Positions 1 to 9,871 of a stretch of 64,000 nucleotides of DNA are shown one piece after another. Position 1 is the stretch's first letter. Each line of letters starts with the position of its first letter. The translations under genes and the position numbers were made by a program. The notes under the pieces were generated by a model, which was given only the letters and a program-made list of their open reading frames with translations, had not been told where the DNA came from and did not search any database. This DNA is from Variovorax sp. J2L1-78 (GTDB taxonomy: Bacteria; Pseudomonadota; Gammaproteobacteria; Burkholderiales; Burkholderiaceae_C). The stretch spans positions 124,001-188,000 of the forward strand of contig NZ_JASZYB010000001.1 of NCBI RefSeq assembly GCF_030317205.1, given 5' to 3'.

Positions 1-794
<794 letters not shown>

Positions 795-812
795 TCGGCA
801 TCTGCCGTCTCG

Positions 813-840
813 AAGGCCACCGTTCGCGGTGGCCTTTTTC
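813..840 (+). terminator. Rho-independent terminator of ilvC
   Basis: A perfect 10-bp stem (AAGGCCACCG / CGGTGGCCTT) closes a TTCG tetraloop and runs directly into a T tract. It lies just after the ilvC stop and before pssA, so the two genes are probably transcribed separately. Confidence 0.9.
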
Positions 841-880
841 TTTCCGGGCGCAGCTGGGGCCTGAACTAAACTGCCGACAA

Positions 881-1705
881 ATGCACGACGACACCCTTCC
901 CGACGAGATCCAGCCACGCAAGCGCCGCAAGGGCATCTACGTCCTGCCCAACCTTTTCACGCTGGCCGCGCTGTTCGGCGGCTTCTATTCGATCGTGATG
1001 GCGATGAATGCGCGCTTCGACCTCGCCGCGCTGGGCGTCTTCGCGGCCATGGTGCTCGACAGCCTGGACGGGCGCGTGGCACGCATGACCAACACGCAGA
1101 GCGCGTTCGGCGAGCAGATGGATTCGCTGTCGGACATGGTGTCCTTCGGGGCCGCGCCAGCGCTCATTGCGTACGAATGGTCGCTCAAGGGCCTGGGGCG
1201 GTGGGGCTGGATCGCCGCCTTCGTCTACTGCGCCTGCGCAGCGCTGCGCCTCGCGCGCTTCAACGTCAACACGGGCGTGGTCGACAAGCGCTGGTTCCAG
1301 GGCCTGCCGTCGCCCGCGGCGGCGGCGCTGGTGGCCGGTTTCATCTGGCTCATGACCGAATGGGGCAAGCGCGGCGGCGAGGTGCTGTACCTCTCGTGGA
1401 CCCAGATCACCTGGATCACCTTCGCCTTCACCCTGTACTCGGGGCTGTCGATGGTGACCAACGCGCCGTTCTACAGCTTCAAGGACATCCAGATGAAGAA
1501 GAGCGTGCCGTTCGCGGCGATCGTGCTCATCGCACTGGGCATCGCGGTCATCAACATCCATCCGCCGACGGTGCTGTTCGGCGTGTTCGTGGCCTACGGG
1601 CTGAGCGGCTACGTGGTGTATGCCTGGCGCAAGGCCAAGGGGCAGCCGGTGAGCGTGATCAGTATTTCCACCGACGAGCCGGACGAGCGCGGCTTGCACA
1701 ACTGA
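881..1705 (+). CDS. pssA: CDP-diacylglycerol--serine O-phosphatidyltransferase
   Basis: A 274-residue integral inner-membrane enzyme that makes phosphatidylserine, the precursor of phosphatidylethanolamine, from CDP-diacylglycerol and serine. The CDP-alcohol phosphotransferase signature is complete: D63-G64, A67-R68, G77, D81 and D85 with the family spacing, preceded by D60. Several hydrophobic segments follow. A basic N-terminus precedes the first membrane segment. No clear Shine-Dalgarno precedes the ATG. Its 3' end carries the likely -35 of the downstream leu leader promoter. It is flanked by branched-chain amino acid genes but is functionally separate. Confidence 0.95.
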   Translation: MHDDTLPDEIQPRKRRKGIYVLPNLFTLAALFGGFYSIVMAMNARFDLAALGVFAAMVLDSLDGRVARMTNTQSAFGEQMDSLSDMVSFGAAPALIAYEWSLKGLGRWGWIAAFVYCACAALRLARFNVNTGVVDKRWFQGLPSPAAAALVAGFIWLMTEWGKRGGEVLYLSWTQITWITFAFTLYSGLSMVTNAPFYSFKDIQMKKSVPFAAIVLIALGIAVINIHPPTVLFGVFVAYGLSGYVVYAWRKAKGQPVSVISISTDEPDERGLHN

Positions 1706-1724
1706 GCGCGGCCTGTGCTACATT
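1694..1724 (+). promoter_or_regulatory. Candidate promoter of the leu leader/leuA operon
   Basis: TTGCAC (1694-1699) could serve as -35. TGC-TACATT (1716-1724) looks like an extended -10. The 19-bp spacing is long, but the extended -10 would compensate. The predicted start, near 1731, is only a few bases before the leader peptide ATG at 1735. Confidence 0.45.
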
Positions 1725-1734
1725 CGCAATTCTC

Positions 1735-1788
1735 ATGAACAAGATTTCGCTGGCCCTACTACTCATCCCCTTCGGGCGGAGACGGTAG
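1735..1788 (+). CDS. leuL: Putative leucine leader peptide
   Basis: A 17-codon reading frame encodes [17 protein letters not shown]. Four of its codons are leucine, and three leucines are consecutive (CTA CTA CTC). CTA is very rare in this GC-rich genome, so ribosome stalling under leucine shortage is plausible. A perfect terminator hairpin follows 19 bases after the stop, and then leuA. There is no Shine-Dalgarno. The predicted transcript start is about four bases before the ATG, so translation may be effectively leaderless. The composition and position are those of an attenuation leader peptide. The competing antiterminator fold is not clear; a CGGGC inside the leader could pair with GCCCG of the terminator arm. 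Confidence 0.7.
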   Translation: MNKISLALLLIPFGRRR

Positions 1789-1807
1789 CGCACGCGCATC
1801 CCTCACC

Positions 1808-1844
1808 ACGGCCCGTTCGCACCAGCAACGGGCCGTTTTGTTTG
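1808..1844 (+). terminator. Attenuator terminator upstream of leuA
   Basis: A perfect 10-bp stem (ACGGCCCGTT at 1808-1817 with AACGGGCCGT at 1827-1836) has a 9-base loop and is followed by TTTTGTTT. It lies between the leucine-rich leader peptide and leuA, where it would end transcription early when leucine is plentiful. Confidence 0.85.
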
Positions 1845-1882
1845 GGGTTGCTGGTGGTCCACCTACCACCGAAAGAATCGTC

Positions 1883-3586
1883 ATGTTGAAGCAACCGCAA
1901 GCCAAGTACCGCGCATTCGCACCGATCGGCCTGAAGGATCGCACCTGGCCCGACGCCGTGCTGACGAAGGCACCGATCTGGCTGTCGACGGACCTGCGTG
2001 ACGGCAACCAGGCGCTGGTCGAGCCGATGGACATCGCTCGCAAGATGCGCATGTTCGAGACGCTGGTGGCCATTGGCTTCAAGGAGATCGAGGTCGGTTT
2101 CCCGTCCGCATCGCAGGTCGAGTTCGACTTCGTGCGAAAGCTCATCGAGGAAGACCGCATCCCGGACGATGTGACGATCCAGGTGCTGACGCAGGCGCGC
2201 GACCACCTCATCACGCGCACCTTCGAGTCGCTTCAGGGCGCGCCGCGCGCCATCGTCCATCTCTACAACGCGGTCGCACCCATCATGCGCCGCGTGGTGC
2301 TCGGCATGGACGAAGACCAGATCGTCGAACTCGCCACCACGCATGCGCGCATGTTCAACGAATGCGCGGCGAAGCAGCCCGAGACGCAGTGGACCTTCCA
2401 GTATTCGCCCGAGATGTTCTCCGGCACCGACCTCGCCTTCTCCAAGCGCGTGGTTGATGCGGTCACCGAGGTCTGGCAGCCGACACCCGAGCACAAGTGC
2501 ATCGTCAACCTGCCGTCGACCGTCGAGCATTCCACGCCGAACATCTTCGCCGACATGATCGAGTGGATGCATCGCCACCTGGCGCGGCGCGATGCGATCG
2601 TGCTGTCGGTCCACCCGCACAACGACCGCGGCACCGGCACGGCGGCCGGCGAGTTCGCCCTGATGGCCGGCGCCGACCGGCTCGAGGGCTGCCTCTTCGG
2701 CAACGGCGAGCGCACCGGCAACCTCGACCTGGTGAACATCGCGCTCAATCTCTACACGCAAGGCGTGTCGCCCGAACTCGACTTCTCCAACATCGACGAG
2801 ATCCGCGTCGTCGTCGAACAGTGCAACCAGATCCCGGTGCATCCGCGGCACCCGTACGTGGGCGACCTCGTCTACACCTCGTTCTCGGGCTCGCACCAGG
2901 ATGCCATCAAGAAGGCCTTCGCTGCGCGCAAGGACGATGACCTCTGGGACATGCCCTATCTGCCGATCGACCCGAAGGATGTGGGCCGCAGCTACGAAGC
3001 GGTGATCCGCGTGAACAGCCAGTCGGGCAAGGGCGGCATGGCCTACCTGCTCGAGAGCGAATACGGCATCGAGATGCCGCGCCGGCTGCAGATGGAATTC
3101 ATGCAGGCGGTGCAGCGCGTGATGGACGTTGCCGGCAAGGAACTGACCGCGGCCGATCTCTACGCCCTGTTCGAACGCGAGTATGGCCTCAAGACCGTGC
3201 AGGCCCTGCAGCACCGCGTGATCGAGGAAGAGGGCGAAGGCGCCGCTGCGTCGGTGGTGTTGCGCGGCGACCTGCCCTGGGGCGGCGAGATTCGCCGCAT
3301 CGAAGGGCGTGGAAACGGCCCCATCGACGCCTTCATCCAGGCGCTGGCGGAAAGCACCGGCCATGCGATCCGTGTGATCGACTACCACCAGCACGCCATC
3401 GGTGCCGGCGCCGATGCACAGGCCGTGGCCTATCTTGAATTGCGGGTCGACGACCGGCACACGCTGTTCGGCGTGGGCATCGACCCCAACATCGTGTCGG
3501 CCTCGCTCAAGGCGATCGTCTCGGGGCTGGCACGTGCCCGGGCGCGCAACGCACCCAGCGCACAATCCGACACGGTCGCGGCCTGA
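1883..3586 (+). CDS. leuA: 2-isopropylmalate synthase, long (yeast-like) type
   Basis: Condenses acetyl-CoA with 2-ketoisovalerate, the first committed step of leucine synthesis. The 567-residue length and the motif [11 protein letters not shown] (R39, D40) place it in the longer LeuA subgroup related to the yeast enzyme. HPHNDRGTG supplies metal-binding histidines. A C-terminal leucine-sensing domain follows the TIM barrel. The ATG at 1883 is preferred over an upstream ATG at 1838 because GAAAGA sits just before it and because 1838 lies inside the attenuator. A second, different isopropylmalate synthase follows 36 bases downstream. Control by leucine attenuation is inferred from the leader. 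Confidence 0.95.
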   Translation: MLKQPQAKYRAFAPIGLKDRTWPDAVLTKAPIWLSTDLRDGNQALVEPMDIARKMRMFETLVAIGFKEIEVGFPSASQVEFDFVRKLIEEDRIPDDVTIQVLTQARDHLITRTFESLQGAPRAIVHLYNAVAPIMRRVVLGMDEDQIVELATTHARMFNECAAKQPETQWTFQYSPEMFSGTDLAFSKRVVDAVTEVWQPTPEHKCIVNLPSTVEHSTPNIFADMIEWMHRHLARRDAIVLSVHPHNDRGTGTAAGEFALMAGADRLEGCLFGNGERTGNLDLVNIALNLYTQGVSPELDFSNIDEIRVVVEQCNQIPVHPRHPYVGDLVYTSFSGSHQDAIKKAFAARKDDDLWDMPYLPIDPKDVGRSYEAVIRVNSQSGKGGMAYLLESEYGIEMPRRLQMEFMQAVQRVMDVAGKELTAADLYALFEREYGLKTVQALQHRVIEEEGEGAAASVVLRGDLPWGGEIRRIEGRGNGPIDAFIQALAESTGHAIRVIDYHQHAIGAGADAQAVAYLELRVDDRHTLFGVGIDPNIVSASLKAIVSGLARARARNAPSAQSDTVAA

Positions 3587-3622
3587 GCCGCCCCGGCCAC
3601 AGAAAGAAGACAAGGACCCCCG

Positions 3623-5161
3623 ATGACCGACAAGCTGATCATTTTCGACACCACCCTGCGCGACGGCGAGCAATCGCCTGGCGCGTCCATGACCAAGGAC
3701 GAGAAGCTGCGCATCGCCAAACAGCTGGAGCGGCTGCGGGTCGATGTGATAGAGGCCGGGTTCCCGGCGAGCTCGAACGGCGATTTCGAGGCGGTGAAGC
3801 TGATCGCGAATACCATCAAGGACTCGACCATCTGCGGCCTCTCGCGCGCCAACGACCGGGACATCTCGCGCGCCGCCGAGGCGCTCAAGGGGGCGGCCCG
3901 CGGGCGCATCCACACCTTCATCGCGACCTCGCCGCTGCACATGGAGAAGAAGCTGCGGATGTCGCCCGACGAGGTGTTCGAGCAGGCGAAGCTGGCGGTG
4001 CGCTTTGCGCGCAACCAGGTGGCCGACGTCGAGTTCAGCCCGGAAGACGGCTACCGCAGCGACATGGATTTCCTCTGCCGCGTGCTCGAGGCGGTCATCA
4101 GCGAAGGCGCGACGACCATTAACGTGCCCGACACCGTCGGCTATGCGATCCCCGAGCTCTACGGCAACTTCATCCGGACGCTGCGCGAGCGCATCCCGAA
4201 CAGCGACAAGGCGATCTGGTCGGTGCATTGCCACAACGACCTGGGCATGGCGGTGGCGAATTCACTGGCCGGTGTGAAGATCGGCGGCGCGCGCCAGGTC
4301 GAGTGCACCATCAACGGCCTGGGCGAGCGCGCGGGCAACTGCTCGCTCGAAGAGGTCGTGATGGCCGTGAAGACCCGCAAGGATTACTTCGGGCTCGACC
4401 TGGGCATCGACACGCAGCACATCCTGGCCGCGAGCCGGATGGTGAGCCAGACCACCGGCTTCGTGGTGCAGCCGAACAAGGCGGTGGTGGGGGCCAACGC
4501 CTTCGCCCATGCCTCCGGCATCCACCAGGACGGCGTGCTCAAGGCGCGCGACACCTACGAGATCATGCGGGCCGAGGACGTGGGCTGGGCCAACAACAAG
4601 ATCGTGCTGGGCAAGCTGAGCGGCCGCAATGCCTTCAAGCAGCGGCTGCTGGAGCTGGGGGTGAGCATGCAGAGCGAAGCGGACATCAACACCGCCTTCG
4701 CCCGCTTCAAGGAGCTCGCCGACAGAAAGAGCGAGATTTTCGACGAGGACATCCTGGCGCTTGTCAGCGACGAGGAGGGCGCAAGCGTTGGTGACTTGTT
4801 TGGATTTGTATCCTTGTCGCAGCACAGCGAAACCGGCGAGCGGCCTCAGGCGCGTGTCGTGTTCACCGTGCAGGGCCAGGAGGTCACGGGCGAATCGGAC
4901 GGCAACGGCCCGGTGGACGCGTCGCTGAAGGCGATCGAGTCTCACGTGCGAAGTGGCGCCGAAATGGTGCTCTATTCGGTCAATGCCATCAGCGGATCGA
5001 CCGAAAGTCAGGGCGAAGTCACGGTACGCTTGCAGAACGCCGGCCGCGTCGTGAACGGCGTCGGGGCCGACCCCGACATCGTGGTGGCGTCTGCCAAGGC
5101 TTATTTGAGTGCGCTCAACAAGTTACAGAGCCAAGCTGAGAGAGTGGCCGCACAAGGCTAG
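3623..5161 (+). CDS. leuA: 2-isopropylmalate synthase, classical bacterial type
   Basis: A 512-residue enzyme of the classical LeuA type. R13-D14 lie in [11 protein letters not shown], the metal-binding HCHNDLGMA is intact, and the C-terminal regulatory domain is present. It catalyses the same reaction as its upstream neighbour, but the two proteins belong to different subfamilies, so this is not a recent tandem duplication. The start at 3623 is preceded by AAGGA. Homologous enzymes with similar folds include citramalate and homocitrate synthases, so one copy may have shifted substrate. The residues visible here are those expected for isopropylmalate synthase. Confidence 0.93.
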   Translation: MTDKLIIFDTTLRDGEQSPGASMTKDEKLRIAKQLERLRVDVIEAGFPASSNGDFEAVKLIANTIKDSTICGLSRANDRDISRAAEALKGAARGRIHTFIATSPLHMEKKLRMSPDEVFEQAKLAVRFARNQVADVEFSPEDGYRSDMDFLCRVLEAVISEGATTINVPDTVGYAIPELYGNFIRTLRERIPNSDKAIWSVHCHNDLGMAVANSLAGVKIGGARQVECTINGLGERAGNCSLEEVVMAVKTRKDYFGLDLGIDTQHILAASRMVSQTTGFVVQPNKAVVGANAFAHASGIHQDGVLKARDTYEIMRAEDVGWANNKIVLGKLSGRNAFKQRLLELGVSMQSEADINTAFARFKELADRKSEIFDEDILALVSDEEGASVGDLFGFVSLSQHSETGERPQARVVFTVQGQEVTGESDGNGPVDASLKAIESHVRSGAEMVLYSVNAISGSTESQGEVTVRLQNAGRVVNGVGADPDIVVASAKAYLSALNKLQSQAERVAAQG

Positions 5162-5214
5162 TTTCGGGCGATCCTTTTTGCTTCGAATGAAGAAAGGCCC
5201 GCAAGTAACTGTTA

Positions 5215-5243
5215 TTGCGTGCTTTTTTTGATTTCGATACACT
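5215..5243 (+). promoter_or_regulatory. Candidate sigma-70 promoter of the PBP gene
   Basis: TTGCGT (5215-5220) and TACACT (5238-5243) are separated by 17 bp, 34 bases before the ATG at 5277. Confidence 0.5.
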
Positions 5244-5276
5244 GCGGACACCTTTTACGCCGCTGGAGAGTTCTGA

Positions 5277-6434
5277 ATGCCTGAGGCCCGTCCTTACCGA
5301 GTTTCGCCCCAGCGGGTCCGCCAAGCTCTCCGTCTGATCGCCGCCACGCTGTGCGCCGTGGCCTTCATCGCCCCGACCGCCCATGCCGCCAGTGCCAAGC
5401 GGCCCGTGGCCGCCAAGAAGAGCCAGCCCGCCGCGGACGCCAAGCGCAAGACCGCGCCGGTCGCGCAGCGCGCCTCCAGGGCAGACAAGACAGAGAAAAG
5501 CGTGCGCGGTGGCAGGAATGTCGTCGCCACCATCCGCAAGAGCGGTGGCAAGACCGTCGTTGCGGTCCAGCGCCGCTCGGTGGTCCGCGTGGAGCAACCC
5601 GCTCGCCTGTCCTACGGGCAAATGGCCGGCCTGCACAGCACCGACGATGCGCTCGACCTGAAATCGAGTGCGGCACTGGTCATCGACCAGGACACGCGCG
5701 AAGTGCTGTTCAGCAAGAACGACCATGCCGTGCTGCCCATCGCTTCGCTCACCAAGCTGATGACGGGCCTGCTGATCAGCGAAGCGCAACTGCCGATGGA
5801 CGAACTGCTGACCATCACGCAGGACGACGTCGATACCGAGAAGGGCAGCAGCTCGCGCCTGCGCATCGGCGCCACGCTGTCGCGCGGCGAACTGCTGCAC
5901 CTGGCCCTGATGTCGAGCGAGAACCGCGCTGCCCACGCGCTGGGCCGCACCTTTCCGGGCGGGCTGGCCACCTTCGTCAGCATGATGAACGCCAAGGCCA
6001 AGCTGCTCGGCATGAAGGACACGCGCTATGTCGAGCCCACCGGCCTGTCGAGCCAGAACCAGTCCAGCGCGCAGGACCTGGCGCTGCTGGTGAATGCCGC
6101 TTCGGGCAACGCGACCGTGCGTGAGCTGTCGACTTCGCCGGCCTACCAGGTCGAGGTCGGCAACCGGGTGCTGCAGTACAACACCACCAACCGGCTCGTG
6201 AAGAGCCCGGACTGGCAGATCGGCCTGCAGAAGACCGGCTACATCTCCGAAGCCGGCCAGTGCCTCGTGATGCAGGCCCGTATCGCGGGCCGCAAGGTGA
6301 TCATGGTGTTCCTGGATTCCGCCGGCAAGTTCAGCCGGATCGCCGACGCCGAGCGCGTGCGCCGCTGGGTGGAGGCTTCGCACCTGATGTCGCCGACGCT
6401 GCAGGCCGCTTCGCAGCACGCCGCCGGCGACTGA
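5277..6434 (+). CDS. pbpG: D-alanyl-D-alanine endopeptidase / PBP7-type serine peptidase
   Basis: A periplasmic low-molecular-weight penicillin-binding protein that cleaves peptidoglycan peptide bonds. A signal peptide (roughly residues 1-37, ending AHA) is followed by a lysine/arginine-rich linker to about residue 110. The peptidase S11 domain then shows all three motifs: SLTK (S157, K160), SEN in place of SxN, and KTG. At 385 residues, without the C-terminal amphipathic anchor of PBP5/6, it resembles PBP7/PbpG endopeptidases. The basic linker is longer than usual and may contact the cell wall; this is inference. It is convergent with the IclR gene, with only 24 bases between. Confidence 0.9.
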   Translation: MPEARPYRVSPQRVRQALRLIAATLCAVAFIAPTAHAASAKRPVAAKKSQPAADAKRKTAPVAQRASRADKTEKSVRGGRNVVATIRKSGGKTVVAVQRRSVVRVEQPARLSYGQMAGLHSTDDALDLKSSAALVIDQDTREVLFSKNDHAVLPIASLTKLMTGLLISEAQLPMDELLTITQDDVDTEKGSSSRLRIGATLSRGELLHLALMSSENRAAHALGRTFPGGLATFVSMMNAKAKLLGMKDTRYVEPTGLSSQNQSSAQDLALLVNAASGNATVRELSTSPAYQVEVGNRVLQYNTTNRLVKSPDWQIGLQKTGYISEAGQCLVMQARIAGRKVIMVFLDSAGKFSRIADAERVRRWVEASHLMSPTLQAASQHAAGD

Positions 6435-6458
6435 CCTCGGCGGTCGGTCGGTCGCGCT

Positions 6459-7253
6459 TCAGCCGGCGGTTGGAGCGCTCTGGTTGTATCCCAACGCGCT
6501 GGAAATCTCGCTGGCGGTCGCCTGTAGCTTGGGCAGCCAGCCTTCGTCCAGCCGATCGGCCGGTGCAGAGATCGACAGGCCGGCCACCAGCTTGCTCTGG
6601 TCGTCGTAGATGCCGGCAGCCATGCACCGTACCCCCAATTCCAGTTCCTCGTTGTCGCGCGCGATGCCGTACTGGCGCGCCTTCGCGAGCTCCCGTTCCA
6701 GCATCGGCAACTGCGTGATGCTGTTGCGCGTGTGGCCGGCGAGGCCGGTGCGGGTGGCATAGCTGCGCACGCGTTGCGGATCGTCGGCGGCGAGAAAGAG
6801 CTTGCCGGTCGACGTCAGGTGCAGGGGGGCCCGCCCGCCGATGGCACGCACCACCTGCATGCCCGAGCGTTCGCTGTAGGCGCGCTCGATGTACACGATC
6901 TCGTCGCCCTGGCGCATGCTGAGGTTCACCGGTTGCTGTGTCAGCTTGTGCAGTTCGCGCATCGGTGCCAATGCGGCGTCGCGCACGTTCAGGCGCCCCT
7001 TCACGAGGTTGCCCAGTTCCAGCAGACGCATGCCCAACCGGTAGCTGCCCGCTTCCGGCCGGTCGACGAAGCGGCCGACCGCCAGATCATTCAGGATCCG
7101 GTGCGTGGTGGAGGGGTGCAGGCCGGTCTTCTCGCTGATCTCCTTGAGGGAGATCGCTTCCTCGCGCGAAGCCAGCACGTCGATCAGCGAGAACATGCGC
7201 TCGATGACCTGAATGACCGGCGTGGCAGGGACGTCTGATTGTGGTTTTCTCAT
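6459..7253 (-). CDS. IclR-family transcriptional regulator
   Basis: A 264-residue regulator with an N-terminal winged helix (about residues 15-80; ISLKEISEKTGLHPSTTHRIL is the helix-turn-helix) and a C-terminal IclR effector domain ending in the conserved ELELGVRCMAAGI region. The ATG at 7253 starts just upstream of the HTH domain, and the frame upstream of it has no family homology. It lies 32 bases downstream of bpt on the same strand and convergent with the PBP gene. No catabolic operon is adjacent, so the ligand and targets cannot be guessed from context. Confidence 0.88.
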   Translation of the reverse strand: MRKPQSDVPATPVIQVIERMFSLIDVLASREEAISLKEISEKTGLHPSTTHRILNDLAVGRFVDRPEAGSYRLGMRLLELGNLVKGRLNVRDAALAPMRELHKLTQQPVNLSMRQGDEIVYIERAYSERSGMQVVRAIGGRAPLHLTSTGKLFLAADDPQRVRSYATRTGLAGHTRNSITQLPMLERELAKARQYGIARDNEELELGVRCMAAGIYDDQSKLVAGLSISAPADRLDEGWLPKLQATASEISSALGYNQSAPTAG

Positions 7254-7285
7254 GGGCGCAACGCGGTGATGTCCGGGCTGCGATT

Positions 7286-8032
7286 TTACCTTGTGAAATC
7301 GGGAGTCTGCCAGCGCCCGTCGATCAGCAGTTCGTGCGGCGCGTAGCGCGCCTTGTAGTTCATCTTGGGGCTGGCCTCGATCCAGTAGCCGAGGTAGACG
7401 TAGGGCAGGCCGAGCTGGCGCGCCTGCGCGATCTGCCACAGCACGCCGTGGTTGCCGTAGGCGGTGCCTTCCTCCGGCTCGTAGAAGGTGTAGACCGCCG
7501 AGATGCCGTCGTCGAGCACGTCGAGGATCGACACCATCTTGAGGGCGCCGGCGCCGCCGTCGGGCAGCGTTTCGCGGAATTCGACCAGGCGCGAGTTCAC
7601 CCGGCTCTGCAGCAGGAACTGGGTGTACTGGTCGATGCTGTCGTGGTCCATGCCGCCGCCGGCATGGCGGCCATTCTGGTAGCGCAGGTACAGCTGGTAG
7701 TGCTCGGGCATGAAGCACAGCTTGAGCACCCGCACCTGCAGGTCGGCGTGCTGCTTCATGGCGCGGCGCTGGCTGCGGGTGGGCTGGAAGTCGTGGACCC
7801 GCACGCGCAACGGCACGCAGGCGCTGCAACCGTCGCAGTAGGGACGGTACGTGAACATCCCGCTGCGCCGGAAGCCGTTGCGTACCAGGTCGGAGTAGGC
7901 GTCGTTGTGGATCAGGTGGCTCGGCGTCGCGACCTGCGAGCGCGCCTGCCGGTCCGGCAGGTAGCTGCAGGGATAGGGCGCCGTTGCATAGAACTGCAAC
8001 GTGTGGAGCGGGAGTTCCTTGAGGTGCGTCAC
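7286..8032 (-). CDS. bpt: Aspartate/glutamate leucyltransferase (N-degron enzyme)
   Basis: Transfers leucine from Leu-tRNA to N-terminal Asp or Glu of proteins, creating a primary N-degron for ClpS/ClpAP. At 248 residues it has the ATE family fold, with cysteines C22, C66, C69 and C72 (CDGCSAC region) as in arginyl/leucyl transferases, and the C-terminal [15 protein letters not shown] motif. The start overlaps the end of aat by 4 bases (ATGA), so the two transferases are translationally coupled. They form the complete bacterial N-end-rule modifying pair. Confidence 0.95.
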   Translation of the reverse strand: MTHLKELPLHTLQFYATAPYPCSYLPDRQARSQVATPSHLIHNDAYSDLVRNGFRRSGMFTYRPYCDGCSACVPLRVRVHDFQPTRSQRRAMKQHADLQVRVLKLCFMPEHYQLYLRYQNGRHAGGGMDHDSIDQYTQFLLQSRVNSRLVEFRETLPDGGAGALKMVSILDVLDDGISAVYTFYEPEEGTAYGNHGVLWQIAQARQLGLPYVYLGYWIEASPKMNYKARYAPHELLIDGRWQTPDFTR

Positions 8033-8781
8033 GTCGTCGAAGAAGGTCGCGCAGGCAGGAGTTCAGTCCAGTATACGGGCTCGAAATGCCATGAAAGGCC
8101 AGGCGCTTCGCGCGCCCGTGCAACGTGCTCGACGAAGCGCTCGCGCGGCATCTCGCTGGCGCCCAGGCTCGCGAGGTGGGCGGTGTTCTGCTGGCAGTCG
8201 ATCAGCTGCACGCCATGGCGGCGGCACAGGCACACCAGCGCTGCCAGCGCGATCTTCGAGGCATCGGTACGGCGCGCGAACATCGACTCGCCGAACACGG
8301 CGCGCCCGATCGCCACGCAATAGAGCCCGCCGACCAGCTCGCCGTCGACCCACGTCTCGACACTGTGCGCATGGCCGGCCCGGTGCAGCGCGCCGTAGGC
8401 CTCGACCATGGCCGGCACGATCCAGGTGCCCGACTGCCCTTCGCGCGGTGCGGCCGAGCAGGCGCGGATTACGGTGTCGAAGCTGTGGTCGACGCGGATT
8501 TCGCAGCGCGCGTCGTTGCGGAAGGTCTGCAGCACCTTGCGCAGCGACCGGTGCAGCCGGAACGATGCCGGCGCCAGCGTCATCCGCGGGTCGGGGCTCC
8601 ACCACAGGATCGGCTGGTCGTCGCTGAACCAGGGAAAGATCGCGTGGCGATAAGCGTCGAGCAGGGTGGGCACATCGAGCGCGCCACCGGCGGCCAGCAG
8701 GCCCGGTACGGGGTCGTGGGCGCCCCAGGCCTCGACCGGGGTCGGCAACGGGTCACCGGGTGCAAGCCAGGGCAGATTCAT
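8029..8781 (-). CDS. aat: Leucyl/phenylalanyl-tRNA--protein transferase
   Basis: Adds Leu or Phe to N-terminal Lys or Arg residues, marking proteins for ClpS/ClpAP. The 250-residue length is normal for the family. The N-terminal region up to [10 protein letters not shown] and [10 protein letters not shown], and the core motif [20 protein letters not shown], are characteristic. First gene of the aat-bpt operon. It is divergent from the T6SS-associated pair across a 343-bp gap. Confidence 0.96.
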   Translation of the reverse strand: MNLPWLAPGDPLPTPVEAWGAHDPVPGLLAAGGALDVPTLLDAYRHAIFPWFSDDQPILWWSPDPRMTLAPASFRLHRSLRKVLQTFRNDARCEIRVDHSFDTVIRACSAAPREGQSGTWIVPAMVEAYGALHRAGHAHSVETWVDGELVGGLYCVAIGRAVFGESMFARRTDASKIALAALVCLCRRHGVQLIDCQQNTAHLASLGASEMPRERFVEHVARAREAPGLSWHFEPVYWTELLPARPSSTT

Positions 8782-9124
8782 GGCGAAAACTCTGGCGAGC
8801 GCTGTCCGACGGAGCGCCGGAGAGGCCGAAAAAACAAAAGGTAAGACAAGGGTGTTGCGTTAACAGTCTGTCGACGATGTGACAAGCATTCTGACGTTTG
8901 AGGGTGATGCCTTCAGGAGGACTTCTTCACGAAATGGCCGGTTGCGGAAGGCTCATCGCTGTCCAGCGGCTCGGCGGCACCCGCGGCGCCGGTAGGCCGC
9001 GCAAGAATAGCGGCACAAGAACGACTCAGGGGAAAAGTGACCATGCGAAATGGAACCGTAGCGGGATACCTTGTCAGCCCGTGTGCCGCGACGCCCTGCA
9101 GGCGCCGCGCGTGAAGAGTCGGCC
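8782..9124. other. Intergenic gap between divergent aat and tagF-like genes
   Basis: 343 bases without a convincing gene. The aat-proximal part (about 8825-8900) is relatively AT-rich and probably holds the aat promoter, but no consensus hexamers stand out. A 23-codon frame (9043-9114, preceded by GGGGAA) lies just before the tagF-like ATG and could be a short upstream reading frame. Its coding status is unproven. Confidence 0.5.
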
Positions 9125-9871
9125 ATGCTGCAGCGACTGCTCGCCGCGTCGTCGATCACGCCGCCCGCCATCTGGGGCAAGCTGCCCGCGCATGCCGATT
9201 TCGTCGGCAGCGGCTTGAGTACGTCGCACCGCGAGGCCTGGCGTGCATGGCTCGAGGCGCAGGGCGAGGGTGTCGTCGATGGCGATGGCGCCGAGGACGC
9301 GCGGGCCTTGCCCACAGCCTTCGTCCTCGCCCCCGGGGCCTTGCCCTTTGCGCCGCATCGTTTCGTCGTCGGTGTCGTGGCGGCCTCGTCCGATCGGTTC
9401 GGCCGACCCTACCCGCTCGTGATCTACCACGAGGCCCATCCGCGCTGGGTCGCGTGTCACTTCCGGCGCCAGGCACGCGAGCCGAACGACTGGTTCTTCT
9501 GGCTGGCCCGTACCGTCACCCGCCATGGGAGCCTGCGCGATGCTGCGGACATTCGTACCCTGGAGCGGATGGTCAACGCGCTCTGGCGCCTGCACGCGCC
9601 GACCTGGCTTGAAATCGCAACCTCCGGCCGTCATGGTGTGCCCGCGCCGACACGCGTCCGGGTGCAGGCCTTGCTGGACCGGATGGCCGGTCCGGTGCGG
9701 CAGGACGACCCCGGGCGTCGGTTCCGGGGGGTGCGCCACCTGCCCTGGACCGACTGGCCGCAACGGCTTCGCCATATGCCGGGTGAATGCGCCTTCTGGC
9801 AGCAGGACTCCCGTGGCCGCTATGTGAATGCGTCGGATCGCCTCGATACGCTGTGGGGCGGGTTGTCGTGA
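9125..9871 (+). CDS. tagF: Type VI secretion-associated protein, TagF/ImpM-like
   Basis: A 248-residue protein with the TagF (ImpM, DUF2094) signature near its start (IWGKLPAHADFV) and the later segment in which a conserved DRFGRPYPLVI stretch follows a short helix. In type VI secretion systems TagF acts in post-translational control of assembly together with the PpkA/PppA/Fha module. No T6SS structural gene lies in this window. The ATG at 9125 is chosen because the longer frame would need a TTG start. It overlaps the next gene by 4 bases (GTGA), so the two are translationally coupled. Confidence 0.8.
   Translation: MLQRLLAASSITPPAIWGKLPAHADFVGSGLSTSHREAWRAWLEAQGEGVVDGDGAEDARALPTAFVLAPGALPFAPHRFVVGVVAASSDRFGRPYPLVIYHEAHPRWVACHFRRQAREPNDWFFWLARTVTRHGSLRDAADIRTLERMVNALWRLHAPTWLEIATSGRHGVPAPTRVRVQALLDRMAGPVRQDDPGRRFRGVRHLPWTDWPQRLRHMPGECAFWQQDSRGRYVNASDRLDTLWGGLS

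Noticed and set aside
1763..4234. 823-codon minus-strand frame opposite the first leuA
   Set aside because: Arg/His-rich sequence without family resemblance, fully opposite two clear leuA genes and the attenuator.
9043..9114. 23-codon frame with GGGGAA upstream, just before the tagF-like gene
   Set aside because: Too short and without a regulatory hairpin after it. Mentioned only as a possible upstream reading frame.
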